Assembly (NCBI GenBank): GCA_036245525.1
Contig: BTPG01000004.1
Coordinates: 52,903,960 to 52,967,959 of the forward strand
Source of the DNA: Semisulcospira habei
Lineage: Eukaryota; Mollusca; Gastropoda; Semisulcospiridae
DNA: 64,000 bases
Direction: 5' to 3'
Shown: positions 1-10,399 of the stretch, one piece after another
How the letters are laid out: each line of letters begins with the position of its first letter
Position numbering within the stretch: position 1 is the first letter of the stretch
The notes under the pieces: generated by a model
The model's database searches: none
What the model was told of the DNA's origin: nothing
The model's input: the letters and a program-made list of their open reading frames with translations, nothing else
Position numbers and translations under genes: made by a program

Positions 1-25
1 ATCAGGCACAGAGAGGGATACTAAC

Positions 26-257
26 AGGACAATCTCCACGCCAGATACGCGTCATGATGTTCTTGCAGGCACTGTGAGCCATGAAGGCACGGTTCTCGGT
101 GGTGATGGCAATCTGCAGGACTGACAATCCCCCCCACCATGGGCAAGGCTTGGTCAGCAGGGACTCGGTCAGGATCTCATCCATCTCGTGACAAGATCTG
201 AGGGTCTGCAAGGCCAGCTGCTGGAACAGCCTGAAGTCACACAAACGGTCCATCAAA
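26..257 (-). CDS. TRPM-like channel exon (MHR4 region)
   Basis: Translates to about 77 residues beginning LMDRLCDFRLFQQLAL and ending near MTRIWRGDCP. The pattern (tandem helices, LLT..., LSVLQIAITTENRAF, then W.G) is that of the fourth TRPM homology region, just before the transmembrane part of TRPM channels. The donor is CCT|GTTAGT at 26/25 and the acceptor GAGCAG|T at 258/257. The one-base start phase complements the AA left over by the upstream exon at 1745-1645, giving an Asn codon. The acceptor has a weak pyrimidine tract. The next exon would lie left of position 1. Confidence 0.82.
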
Positions 258-269
258 CTGCTCCTTTAC

Positions 270-488
270 CCATATCATTCAGAATACACCAGTGTGTGAA
301 ATAAGTTTGACTAAAATAGTTCAAGGGTAGTGCCAGAATAGCTTGGCACCTCTATGCGCCAAGCTATTCTGGCACCACCCTTAAACAAAAGCCATTTGTC
401 TATATCCTTATCTGTAAGTACTATAATGTAGCTTGCATATGGTAGTGTACAAATTTGAAGCTTTTAGCCTCAGTATGATATGGGTTAA
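270..488. repeat. TTAA-type palindromic MITE, subfamily II
   Basis: The core at about 318-380 is a near-perfect hairpin: AGTTCAAGGGTAGTGCC, a GCTTGGCACC/GCGCCAAGC centre, then GGCACCACCCTT. The right end is ATATGGGTTAA at 488, and its TTAA is shared with the next copy. The left end is degenerate. It lies in a TRPM intron. Confidence 0.6.
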
Positions 489-670
489 CCCATTTAGCCC
501 CGATGCCCTACAGCAGAAGATGGATCGATCATTATAGCCAGATTAGCTTGGCACCATCAAGTGCTAAGCTAATCTGACACTACCCTTGAATTATCATGAT
601 CGATCCATCTTATGCAACTAGTACATAGACCAAAATTTGTGAAATGCGGCTGTGGGGTGAAATGGGTTAA
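485..670. repeat. TTAA-type palindromic MITE, subfamily I
   Basis: The copy runs from TTAACCCATTTAGCCCC to GTGAAATGGGTTAA. The terminal inverted repeat is TTAACCCATTT and a TTAA lies at each end, as for piggyBac-type insertions. Inside are paired GATGGATCGATC/GATCGATCCATC arms around an AGCTTGGCACC hairpin. A lone half-hairpin (TAGTTCAAGGATAGTGCC) lies at 717-745. Confidence 0.7.
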
Positions 671-861
671 TATACTGATAGTTCTTGCATGCTACAAGAT
701 CTCAATGACAATGATAGTTCAAGGATAGTGCCAAAAGTAGTTTGACACCTCCATAGTTGTTATTTCTCCTGATCTGCAAAGTAGTCTTCAGAGAGCAAAT
801 TTGGGGATTTAGACCCTAAAGCTCAAAGCTGTTACTCCCTCAGCAGGCAGCCACAGGTACT

Positions 862-1232
862 CCAGACCAAAAAGGTGACTGCCAAGCGTGTAAAATGCAA
901 AGAAGTACCCAACGGAGAAAGAAACACGCTTAGAAAAGATGGGTACAACACAATTTATTAATATTTCGGGTAAATACCCTTTGTCAAAATAGACAAACAA
1001 ACAAACAGAGAGATTAACCGCTACTTATCTTCATAGGAAGGAGGGAATGTGGCACATTTATAGGAAGGAATCAAAGTTGCCACATTCCTTCCTTCCTATG
1101 AAGATAAGTAGCAGCTAATCTCTCTGTTTGTTTGTTTGTCTATTTTGACAAAGGGTATTTACCCGAAATATTAATAAATTGTGTTGTACCCATCTTTTCT
1201 AAGCGTGTTTCTTTCTCCGTTGGGTACTTCTT
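862..1232. mobile_element. 371-bp fold-back element
   Basis: Two arms of about 150 bp (900-1052 and 1082-1232) are nearly perfect inverted copies around a roughly 30-bp spacer. They start AAGAAGTACCCAACGG and end CCGTTGGGTACTTCTT. The 13-bp direct repeat AGCCACAGGTACT at 849-861 and 1233-1245 looks like a target-site duplication. No open frame of note. A single related arm occurs at about 32200-32275. Confidence 0.7.
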
Positions 1233-1644
1233 AGCCACAGGTACTGTAATGAGCACCAGTGGCCACATCCGCAAGGGGCATGTGCAAAAAGTAAATCTGT
1301 TTTCGCATGATCAAAACATTCATCAGAACAGTGTTAATGGTAGCTACCCATCCCTGTAGCTTCACAACAGTGTGTTTATTTATAATTATAAAAAGAAAGA
1401 AAATAAAGGGAAGCATGTTGCAAAAGTGTAGAAGTGGTCCAAATGCCTGAAATTTTATCACAGTGCAACTTGTCACGCGTTAGTGCAAGCGCAAATCAAA
1501 CTGTCCATGCACCACTTCCCTGGCTACAGTCTACTGAGCAGCAATTTGCTAGCAAAGTTGCCATCCCCTTGGCCACCACTCACCCTCTAAATGTTTATGA
1601 TTGGAACTGAAGACATCACTACAACAGAATCAATCTACACTCAC

Positions 1645-1745
1645 TTTGTGTCCTCTTCAATCTGCCACTTAAAGTCTGGATCCTCCTTAGACTTGGCCAA
1701 AGACCTCAACACAGCATGAGCCACCAATGCTGCTGCTATCTTGTC
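1645..1745 (-). CDS. TRPM-like channel exon (MHR3/4 helices)
   Basis: Encodes DKIAAALVAHAVLRS through IEEDT (33 codons plus two bases). This corresponds to the TRPM helix that follows the conserved HELxVWAV...FFW segment. The acceptor ATCCACAG|GAC follows a pyrimidine-rich run and the donor is ACAAA|GTGAGT. Entry phase is 0, matching the GAT end of the exon at 31688-31576; the exit phase leaves AA, matching the exon at 257-26. Confidence 0.88.
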
Positions 1746-1869
1746 CTGTGGATAAAACGCACAATGTCTAGAAAAGTCAAATACAATGAGAAAAAAATAC
1801 AATGTGCACAATGTGCTTAAACTGACTTTATTGACTAGGTTCATGTCCCTCATAAATTGCATATAATAT

Positions 1870-2590
1870 AATAATAATAATACATCGTATTTATATGATG
1901 CATTTCTCATATGTATAATATAACTCAATGTGCAGGCGAAAATGACACACACACACATACACATAGTCTGCAGAGGGTGTATACAGAAATACCGTAGAGA
2001 TTACACAAAAGTTCGCGAGAAAAAAGTAAGTTTTTAACTTTGCTTTGAACTGTGTAAGAGTGGAGGCATTTCTCAGCTCAGTCGGTAAGGAATTCTAAAT
2101 TAAAGGAGCAGTACATCTGAAAGAGCGTTCACCGGCAGATTTGAGATGGAACTTTGAGAAGTTTCTCTCCCGATGAACTCAGTGAGCGAGAGGGCTGGCA
2201 AGTAATTAGATTGGAGGAAAGGCATGACGGAAGACTGCCATCAAAGTGGCGGTATGCAAGTGTCGCTATCTTAAACTTTATGCGGTATTCGATTGGAAGC
2301 CAGTGGTCTTTCAGTATAGGGGTTACGTGGTCACGTTTTCACCTGAGCTTCACATGCCTTGCTGCATTATTTTGAACTCGTTGAAGGCGGTTAATCTGCT
2401 CAGATGGAAGACCAAAAAGCTGAGAATTGCAGTAGTCAAGACGGCTTGTGACCAAAGCATTCACTAACTTTGCAGTGGCAGATTAAGAAAGACTGTGTCG
2501 GACAGAGGCGATACGTCTCAGAGAGTATGAAGCACCACAACAGATTTCACCGACGTGATCGTGCATACTCAAAGGCATATTACAGTAAAC
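1870..2590 (-). mobile_element. CR1/L2-like LINE, decayed 3' fragment
   Basis: On the minus strand from about 2580 the translation gives, across several stops, the C-terminal end of a CR1-clade reverse transcriptase: [15 protein letters not shown], then [18 protein letters not shown], then KRDHVTPILK and a WLPIEYRIKFKI block. The downstream end runs into an (ATA)n-rich stretch near 1870, as expected for a simple-repeat LINE tail. It is 5' truncated, has in-frame stops, and no target-site duplication was found. Clade assignment is by pattern only. Confidence 0.72.
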
Positions 2591-3749
2591 TTTGGAAATA
2601 ACAAAATACCCGGGGACCCAAACTTGTTTATTTTACTTAATGTTTATCTTGAGAATTTATACAATAATAATTAAAATATTGTGATTAGAACACCTGGCTC
2701 ACATTTTCACGCTTCCCAGTGTATATGAATAAAATTTAGCATCATGCCAACCATCAGTCTGGAAAGTGTTCTGTGTTTCCTATTTTATTACCCTTCAGAA
2801 ATGGTTGTATTTGAATGTCTGTTTGGCCAGGCAACAATGACACATTTGTCAACCTGAGCTCAAACTTGCTGCATCTTGCAAAAACAGTAGCGGCTAAGCA
2901 CAACTGCCAAGTTTTGTGGCTCGCCATGTCTCATCTCAAAGTTACATAATCTGGCAAAGGTTCTGGCACTACTTGGAAACCTCTCCCCAGTCTTACTTGC
3001 ACACATAGAAACATGGCTATTTTCTTTCAACACTAAAGTTTAGCATCACTAGTACATGTTTCATATTTTATTGTGGGGTAAAGAGGTTGACAGAGGTCCT
3101 GTTTTCTTGTGTACAATGTGGAAACATCAGCAAATCTTCCTATCTGAGTCTGTTTCTATCGAACGGTCACCATGCTATTTCCAGCCACGTATGCTTCGCA
3201 GCAGGGATGGCAAGACGTTATACTGTAGTTTACAATAAAACATGTTTGGTTGAAAACAGATGTTTTTATAATTTTGAGACCTCTTGTAAACCATGACCTT
3301 TGTTATCTATTATTTTATTTTTATTCTTTTTTTTCTTTCTTATTTCCTTTTCTTGCAGGGGTAGTGGGGGGGGGGGGGGGGGATGGGGGTGGGGTAGGGG
3401 TGGGGGTGGGGGTGGGGGGTAGTGAAGGTAGGGGCAGACAATGAAATAATTATGCACAGAACAGTCTTGTCAACCAGTATACCTGTTCCAATACTGCCCA
3501 AGCATTTGACAGTATTTCCAAAAAATAAATTTGTTGCAGTACAATTTAAAAAAAAAAAAATTTCTTTTACCTATTCATTATCTGTGACCATGGCCTTTGA
3601 AAGGGGTCATATAAATCTACAAGTTTAAGGTCTCGCCACAAAGTATCTTCAGGCTAAGTTGCAAGTCTGTGGCTTTAAGTAATCTGTTCCTGGTTGGACC
3701 TTGATTCCTACAATTTGCAGATAAACCAGGTTCTCAGTGTTATCTTGCT
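2591..3749. other. Intronic sequence without recognised genes
   Basis: No coding feature with support. It holds a T-rich run followed by a nearly pure G tract at 3361-3420 with GGGGTG repeats, and a poly-A run near 3549. Short open frames here are not protein-like. Confidence 0.5.
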
Positions 3750-4801
3750 TTAACCCTTTAGTATTCGGATTCTTACTATAGAAACTGCTCCTAGTGTTTG
3801 GATTCTTTTGTGTTACAAGAAGAAAACTATAGTTGTTTCATTTGAGAGGCCATCATTCAATTACCTGACATCCTAGCGAGCCGAGATTTGGCTGAAGTAT
3901 TGGAAAGTGGCTATACTATACATGTCTTGTCATGTCATGTGGCTAGAGTGGACGGGTCATGTTGCTGTCACCTAATTTGTCATCAAATCTTGGTGACAAA
4001 GCATTATTAGTAAACAAATCATGCACTCATATACTAGACATGCAGCTGCGTGTCCAAAAACTGAATGCTGCGTCCTACCTTATCCATCTCCAAACCCTGC
4101 AAACGGGTCGCATGCTGCTGACTGGGTCACAAATTGTCACAGAAAGTGTCACATGTCCACAGTGCTACAGGTAGTGTTTTCCGTTTTGGGCATCTTGTTT
4201 CTCAAAAAATATATGCGAGATGGAGGGAGAAATAAAAAGAAACATTCTAGTGGTCTGCTATAACTGTATACTGTGAGTGGGGCCCGTTGCTTCCCACTAA
4301 CCCCCACACTGGTATCGATCACGCTGCTGACCTCCATTTTGACATAGAGGTCATGAGCAGAAAGAGTTCTTGGGGGCCATTTAAAGTGTTTAAATCTGCA
4401 TCAAAGTGATCTTCAAAGTTAGTATCTGATTCGAGTAATTTCTGTCTTTTGAATTTCCCAGCATCTCTCCAAAAAACATGTTTACTCCTCTGTATAGTCA
4501 TGAATATCACCCCCCATCGCTGGTAGCCATCATTTTCCCATGGTCCCATTTGTGAATGAAAATAATGTGGTCAGTTCCAGACTCGGTACTACACGAATTG
4601 GACAGTGTGTGCATGTAAAAATAGCCCTAAGATATGACTGGATCCCCTGGGGTTTCCCCAGCAGTGGTTGGTTCTGTTTGGGAAGCCAGGTGAAGGCCAC
4701 AGAGTGACGGAAAAAAAACCTAAGCACGTACTCCCGGAACCAACAGTAGTGTCCGCTTGCGCAGCTCCTGGTTACTCCGGGAACCAACGCTAAAGGGTTA
4801 A
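3750..4801 (-). mobile_element. 1.05-kb piggyBac-like non-autonomous element
   Basis: Flanked by TTAA on both sides with the 12-bp terminal inverted repeat TTAACCCTTTAG / CTAAAGGGTTAA. Inside, minus strand 4549-4319 encodes RDAGKFKRQKLLESD followed by LNTLNGPQELFLLM, which resembles the segment before the first helices of piggyBac (PGBD-type) transposases. It is best read as an internal-deletion derivative. A complete transposase is absent. Confidence 0.6.
4319..4549 (-). pseudogene. piggyBac-like transposase fragment
   Basis: A 76-codon frame inside the TTAA-flanked element. The useful part is WRDAGKFKRQKLLES plus an acidic stretch and NGPQELFLLM, comparable to the 'DPLDFF..F...EL' entry into the catalytic domain of PGBD proteins. 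No catalytic DDD residues are present, so it cannot act. The match is short. Confidence 0.4.
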
Positions 4802-4974
4802 GTAAGATTTTCTGCCTTTCTTTTCACAATCCATGTGAATAGGCACACATAACAGAGGTTTACAACTGCCCCTCATGCACATCGAGGGAACTCTTCTATG
4901 TAGCAAAGGGGAATCCTGTAAGAGCTGAAAAGTCTTTCATTTTACAACATTCAAACCTCGTACGTTTGTCCTTT

Positions 4975-5520
4975 TGTCTGCATTACTGTACGAGATCCTA
5001 CCAGCATTTATAAACAGTAAGTCCGTCTTTTTGTGCTGCATTTCTGTACGAGATTCTATCAGCATTTATAAACAGTAAGTCCGTCCTGTTGTGCTGCATT
5101 ACTGTACGAGATTCTACCAGCATTTATAGACAGTAAGTCCATCTTTTGTGCTGCATTACTGTAAAAGAGATTCTACAAGCATTTATGAACAGTAAGTTCG
5201 GCCTTTTGTGCTGCATTACTGTAAGAGATTCTACCAGCATTTATAAACATAAGTTTGTCCTTTTGTGCTGCATTACTGTACGAGATTCTACGAGCATTTA
5301 TAAACACTAAGTTTTTTTTTGTGTGCTGCATTACTGTAAGAGATTCTTTGAACATTTATAAACAGTAAGTTTGACCTTTTGTGCCGCATTATTGTAAGAG
5401 ATTCTACCAGCATTTATAAACATAAGTTTGTCTTTTTGTGCTGCATTACTTAATAGATTCTACGAGTATTTATAAACAGTAAGTTTGTTCTTGTGTGCTG
5501 CAGAGCATTCATAAACAGTG
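4975..5520. repeat. 59-bp minisatellite, about nine copies
   Basis: The unit contains TGTGCTGCATTACTGTA, GAGATTCTACCAGC and ATTTATAAACAGTAAG and recurs about every 55-60 bp from near 4975 to 5520. The units differ by point changes and small indels, so the array is not recent. Confidence 0.85.
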
Positions 5521-5746
5521 TTCCCTGTAGGACACTTTTTCTAAGTCGCCTGTCTCTTTGTTGAAATATATCAGGGTCCCAAAGGGGGGAAAAGTACATC
5601 CAAGAAAGTTTCTCTGGGTCAAATCGTCATGTCTATGCAATTGAAAACACAGAGCTGCAGACGAGTGAGCTGCAGGTCATCGGGAACACTGATACAGGAG
5701 ACACATGTATTATGAGTTATTAAACTACTGCCTGGAGTAGGTCACT

Positions 5747-5958
5747 TTAACACATTCTACCCGAGGACCGAAATCCCCAAATTTCGAAAGTGCCCTCTGA
5801 AGGACTGCATTACAATTCTAGAGACATCGAGCATGATAGTTCAAGGGTGGTGCCAGAATCGCTTGGCGCCTATGGGCACCAAGCTATTCTGGCACCATCC
5901 TTGAACTATCATGCTCGATCCATGTCTTATTTTGGTGTGTCCAGGCTGAATGAGTTAA
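5747..5958. repeat. TTAA-type palindromic MITE
   Basis: TTAACACATTCTACCC at the left and GGCTGAATGAGTTAA at the right, with TTAA at both ends. The central hairpin is GATAGTTCAAGGGTGGTGCC ... GGCACCATCCTTGAACTATC, the strongest of the window's copies. Confidence 0.72.
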
Positions 5959-6057
5959 ACTGTCAAATGTGGCTTAAACTGTCAACTTCATGTCTACCAG
6001 TGATGACAGACAACACATTACAGATTGATGGATGGACAAGCATAGATTTACTTAGAT

Positions 6058-6302
6058 AACAAGAAAGGAAAAGCCCTTATGGCTCGCATGTATGAACATT
6101 TCACATAGCAAGTGTGACCCTTGTGACCCTGACCTTTCAAACAGGTCACTGAAATGATCAAGTGTTCAAGTATCTCAAAATAAGTAAAGGGTTGTCTTTC
6201 ATACCAGCGAAATCAAAGTGTTTCACACTTGCGGACCTCTTGTGACCCTTGACCTTTCTGAGGTCAACAAAATTAGTATGCATCGAAAGGCCTTATCATC
6301 AG
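6058..6302. repeat. Old dispersed repeat, 5' part
   Basis: Starts AAGAAAGGAAAAGCCCTTATGG and carries TGACCTTTC modules and AATTAGTATGCAT. Parts of the same repeat continue at 9552-9885 and 22576-22842, so it was one unit before the hAT and SINE/DIRS insertions. Parallel copies lie at 50086-51948 and 58962-59680. Confidence 0.75.
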
Positions 6303-6808
6303 TAGAGCTGTGTACCGTGAAGACGGCCGTACCGCGATATACCGCGATATTTTTTGCCAGTACCGATTTTTTCCAACGGTATACCGCCGTCCCTAATCCC
6401 ATGTAATTTGATGACAATCTGGCCACTTGTACGTACAAGAATGCATGAAGAAGTTGAAACAAAATGAGAAAAGACAGACTCAAACACACCAGTGATCGTT
6501 TTTTTTATAAACAAACTTTAATTATTCAGTGTTCACTTTGAATACAAAATCAGGAAAACAAATACTATAGGGAAAAAAAAACACTTAATCATTAAATGAA
6601 ACCTACAGACGTAGACTTTCTGGATGGATAACAAAAAAACAAAAAACAGAAAATGAAAATTAAACTCCTACTAAGAGAAACTTTTTAATGCTTTTTAAAT
6701 TTTTTTTTATTTTTTTATTTTTTTTTATTGAACTGTACGAAAACGATTGGGCACGGCAGCCATATCAGTAGGACGGTCTCCACTTTCTGAAAAGAACAGT
6801 GCATGACT

Positions 6809-7756
6809 TTACAAGTTCTTTTTCAGAAAGAGGAGCTTGTCCACATGCTCTGGGTTCAGGGTAGCCCTTTGGCTGGTCAGAATGTCCCCAGCTGTTGAAA
6901 ACACCCTCTCAGAGGGCACACTCGTAGCCGGGATGGCGAGGTAAATCCTCGCCACCCTTGCCAACAGCGGGAAGCGGTACTCATTCTGTTTCCACCACAA
7001 GAGTGGGTTCTCCGCCATGCCAATCGATTTCTCCTCTCGATACTTCTCGACTTCTTCAGCTCCCTGCTGGTAGGTGGTCTTGCTCGGCTCGACATGTGTG
7101 ACAAAGACATCTGCCAGGAGGGAGTCAAGCAGGCACGCTCCTTTGCTCTAGTACTTCCGTTCGTCCTCGGGTCTCTCTGTCTTTACAAAATGCTCTTCTT
7201 GGATCTCCTCAAGAACCTCAACATCATGGGCATGCTCATCAAGAGCTGGCAGACTGGGGGTGGCTGAAGTTCCAGGTTCTGCTGAAGTTCCAGGTTCTGC
7301 TGAAGTTCCAGGATCTGCTTTGACTGCTTCGACGGTCTTGGGTTTTGTGTGCAAGCTCACTGTGACGTTAGTGAGTTTGTGGAAGATGCCATCGCGTTGT
7401 TCTGGTGCCATGTAGGAGAAAGACTTGAAGCGCGGGTCCAAAGCTGAAATCGTCTGCAACATCTCTCTCTGTTCTGCATACCGGCCCTCCAGATCTGCTG
7501 CCATGATAGCCTTCATTTGCTGGACAGACATGGAGTTGTCTGGCTTTGGGCGAAGATGTCCTTTTTCGCCAAGCAGACTCTCAAGAAGGGGCATGATCAC
7601 AGACGAAGTTGGCATCTCCTCCGTGCACATGAAGGTCGTCATGTCCTTCAGAGGTTTCAGAAAAGCTTCAAGTTCATGTGCGGCGGCGGCCTCCTCGTCA
7701 TTCAGACTCGTGATGTCACGCTCTTTGAGATAGCTCAGTTCTTTGGAGCGAATCAC
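6809..7756 (-). pseudogene. hAT transposase, C-terminal half
   Basis: Two blocks in the same frame separated by a stop at 7148-7150. The upstream block (7756-7151) has the helical insertion domain: LEAFLKPLKDMTTF, then ALDPRFKSFSYM. The downstream block (to 6809) holds the C-terminal dimerisation/catalytic end [36 protein letters not shown] and [19 protein letters not shown]. These are hallmark motifs of ZBED/Ac-like hAT transposases. The stop and others upstream indicate an inactive copy. Confidence 0.88.
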
Positions 7757-7786
7757 AGCTACGACAGCATCCTGCAGGTACAGAAA

Positions 7787-8181
7787 TCATGACAGCATGT
7801 CAAAGGTGGAGTTCCACCTGGTACAAACATCAACCTTCAGCTTTTTTGCCTTCAGTTGAAGCAGTTCTGCCTTTGCATGGAGAAGGTTGGAAGCCAAATG
7901 ACTCCTGTGAAAGAAGGTAGATATCCGCCTGATTCTACTCAATATGGCTGCAGTTCCATCCACCTTGAGCGCCTTCTGAACTGCAAGGTTGAGTGTGTGC
8001 AAAGCATCCCAAGAGCAGATGGCATTGCAGCAGCTTTCCAGCCTTGACCATTTTTGATGCGTTGTCCGACACAAGTGTGAGACCCAGCACACCCGGCAGT
8101 TTCCATTCTTTGATTGCTTCCGTGATGACCTGGTGATGTTTTCAGCTGTAACAGATGAAATAAAAAATCAATCAATTCTAG
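7787..8181 (-). pseudogene. hAT transposase, catalytic core with frameshifts
   Basis: Across three frames the order is VITEAIKEWKLPGV, LTLVSDNASKMVKA, CFAHTLNLAVQKALK, and VCTRWNSTFDML at the 3' end. SDNAxNMxxA and CxAHxLNLxV are hAT core motifs. Small frameshifts lie near 8150 and 8000, and a stop at 7787-7789 replaces a residue in the otherwise continuous frame to the next block. Confidence 0.82.
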
Positions 8182-8294
8182 TTATTTTAAATGTACACAA
8201 AAGGAGGAAAAAACTCACAATCGTTCCTAAATGTTGATTTTTTTGTTTTACAGCTTTTATCACAACACACACACATATACACACACCACACACG

Positions 8295-8297
<3 letters not shown>

Positions 8298-8333
<36 letters not shown>
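8298..8333. repeat. (GA)n microsatellite
   Basis: An uninterrupted GA run of about 36 bp next to a short CA-rich stretch. On the minus strand it begins right at a possible donor after ATACAG, so it probably lies in an intron of the hAT transposase gene. Confidence 0.9.
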
Positions 8334-8334
<1 letters not shown>

Positions 8335-8337
<3 letters not shown>

Positions 8338-8481
8338 ATTACCTGTATGGCTCTCAGGCATTGGTCTTGTTTGTAGCACATAGTTCACCATCTGCCAATC
8401 AACCACCAACACAGCAGTGACAGTGACGTAGGAGTCTGTTGCTCTGGAGGTCCATCCATCTGTAGTCACAGTTACCTGCAC
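8335..8481 (-). pseudogene. hAT transposase, DGW motif exon
   Basis: Encodes VTVTTDGWTSRATDS, then VLQTRPMPESHTGNT. TxDxWTS and the LxxxPxxHTxxN-like segment carry the first catalytic Asp of hAT transposases. The block is followed by the GA tract and continues in another frame, consistent with an intron. Confidence 0.82.
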
Positions 8482-8683
8482 CGGAATTCACGTCAATTAT
8501 TTTGCATCCTCGTTGTGATTTATCAGTATATCACCTTTCAATTTCAGTGCTAGTACGCTCGTAATTTCTTTACAGGACTTACTTTGTTATAGACAGACTG
8601 GCAATTTAATTATAATCAAGACTTTCAAAGTGAAAATTTCAGACTTATTTGACCGATTCTGCAGATGACAGATATAGCAAGCC

Positions 8684-8686
8684 CAC

Positions 8687-8717
<31 letters not shown>
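8684..8717. repeat. poly-C / (CA)n tract
   Basis: A C homopolymer of about 20 bp followed by CACACA, inside the hAT element between two coding blocks. Confidence 0.85.
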
Positions 8718-8730
8718 CTTCACTGAACCG

Positions 8731-9372
8731 CTAATTGAGAAAAAAATCTTTAACATGCACAACTTTATACGCATGCAGTATCATACTATAACTTACTTGT
8801 TCGGCTTTCTGAAGGTCATCAATCACCTTGGCTTTCATGTTTTTGTACATCTCAGGGATAGCTAGCTCTGAAAAGTGGTTACGAGAAGGAACCTGGTAAC
8901 GGTCGTCGAGTGCTTCAATCAGGCTTCGGAAGTGCTTGCTCTCCACCAACTTGTAAGGTCGCAAATCTTTGATGAGGAACAGCACAATTTGGTTTGTGAT
9001 GGCCTTTGCACGAGGAGAATTTGTAGGATACTTTGCCTTTTTCGCAAGGATCTGAAAAGCTCCCGCAAGGGTCTGCTGGCGCTGTTGTTTCTTTGGGGGC
9101 TGCTCACTCTGTGAGCTTGAGGTTTCCGTCTGTGTGGTAATCAATAACTGTGGATGGTGTCTCCTGATGTGGGTGTTCATGCTGGAGGATTCACCAGCAG
9201 TTTTTACATCGCCATTGCACGTCAAGCACACCGCCATATTCTCCACTATCGAACCATCATTTTTTTCTTTTTCTGACTCCAAAGTGCTTCCATATAGGGG
9301 CCTTTGCTTTAGCATTTGCCACAATCGTGTACTCGCTTTCAGCCATTGTGCCTCTGTCTGCAGCACTTTCAC
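8731..9372 (-). pseudogene. hAT transposase, N-terminal BED finger exon
   Basis: About 213 codons. A BED-type zinc finger is visible (VCLTCNGDVK ... MNTHIRRHHP, two Cys and two His) before a Q/S-rich linker. The hAT N-terminal helical domain follows (AITNQIVLFLIKDLRPYKLVE, SFRSLIEAL-like, YQVPSRNHFSELAIPEMY). The frame is open, but the downstream parts are broken. Confidence 0.85.
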
Positions 9373-9551
9373 GGAACTGCCTCTTTGTTCTAGGAAAAAA
9401 TGTTTACTTTCGGTTTATAAAAAAAAAGTTTACTTTCATTTTCTATTGCAATTCGCGGTATACCGACCCTTCCCGGACCGTACCGGTATACCGTATCGAG
9501 AGGCTTCCGAACCGATATAATACTGGTATACGGTAATACCGTGCACCTCTA

Positions 9552-9885
9552 ATCATCAGGTATCTCCATACCAAGATTGGGCTTGAAGTTGAAATTAGTA
9601 TGTGACAAAAAAGATTTTGTCAAAATATGGCCATTTTGGACCTATTTCTGGACCCCCCTTGACCTCTGCGAGGGGTCTACTAAATTAGTATGCATAGAAG
9701 GTTCTTATCATCAGCTATCTTTAAGCTAAATCTGATAATTCTATCAAAAACTGGCATTTTTCATATATTTTCCATCCTCTTATGACTCTTGACCTTTCCG
9801 AGGGGTCATCCAAGTTAGTATGCATAGAAAAGTTTTACCATCAGGTATCTCTGTACTATGTTTCAGTTTGAAGATGAAATAGTAT
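9552..9885. repeat. Old dispersed repeat, middle part
   Basis: Continues the repeat broken at 6302: ATCATCAGGTATCTCCATACC, then TGACCTCTGCGAGGGG and TGACCTTTCCGAGGGG units about 165 bp apart. Confidence 0.75.
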
Positions 9886-9971
9886 TTGAGGAGAAGCTGG
9901 TTGTACATTGCTTAACGTCCCCACAGCAACAAGACTTTCTCAGGACGTGCCTGCATTGCTTGTGAAAAAAA

Positions 9972-10191
9972 TTCATTTTTCTCTAAAAGGTATTTTTTCG
10001 AAAAATACTTACCGATGACATGACTACATGGGAATATCTACTTCTAGGCTCAATTTTAGCCTACTTGCCCGTTGTGTGCCCACACAACCCGAGAGGCACT
10101 CGGGGAACTCCCCAGAGGGGCCGAGAGTTATCTCCCCATACCTGCCTTACCAGATCCGGTCACGAGACCATTCAGTCTGATACTTCGCTCG
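9972..10191 (+). repeat. DIRS A left inverted terminal repeat
   Basis: The tip TTCATTTTTCTCTAAAAGG is followed by the small hairpin GTATTTTTTCGAAAAATAC and ACCGATGACATGAC. From ACCGATG onward to GATACTTCGCTCG it pairs with the right repeat. It also contains a GTTGTGTG/CACACAAC stem. Confidence 0.92.
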
Positions 10192-10227
10192 AAAGCGGCA
10201 AGCGGGGCAGGAGGGAGGGTCATCCGA

Positions 10228-10323
10228 GTCATGTCATCGGTAAGTATTTTTCGAAAAAATACCTTTTAGAGAAAAATGAATTTATTTCCTCAAAAACATT
10301 ACCGATGACATGACTACATGGGA
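10228..10323 (+). repeat. DIRS A internal complementary region (ICR)
   Basis: The left half (10228-10280) is the inverse of the left tip; the right half (10281-10323, starting TTTATTTCCTCAAAAAC) is the inverse of the right tip. The junction GAA|TTT marks where both ends would meet in a circle. It sits only 36 bp from the left repeat, so the left 300 bp form a perfect-stem hairpin unit. Confidence 0.9.
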
Positions 10324-10399
10324 GAATTGCAATGAGGAGGCGGGTGCCGCCCAAAACTCCCCCAGCAGAACAGCGCCGTTCTCCCCGTCGCACACTCCC

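Larger units (their letters stand above)
6303..9551 (-). mobile_element. hAT DNA transposon, 3.25 kb
   Basis: Bounded by the 8-bp direct repeat ATCATCAG (6295-6302 and 9552-9559), the size expected of hAT target duplications. The ends are imperfect inverted repeats (TAGAGCTGTGTACCGT left, TAGAGGTGCACGGTAT right on the other strand), followed by sub-terminal ATACCG repeats. It carries a BED-type hAT transposase on the minus strand with stops and frameshifts. It sits inside the old dispersed repeat, whose sequence resumes cleanly on both sides. Confidence 0.92.

Noticed and set aside
809..1359. Two similar frames on opposite strands (MFVYFDKGYLPEIL...), suggesting a gene pair
   Set aside because: They are the two arms of the 371-bp palindrome, not genes.
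3266..3457. Gly-rich and Pro-rich frames
   Set aside because: Translation of the G-rich tract at 3361-3420.
10011..10324. Separate 300-bp MITE with perfect terminal repeats at the left end of DIRS A
   Set aside because: The same unit occurs at the left end of all four DIRS copies, and its right arm continues into the inverse of the right tip, so it is ITR plus ICR, not an insertion.
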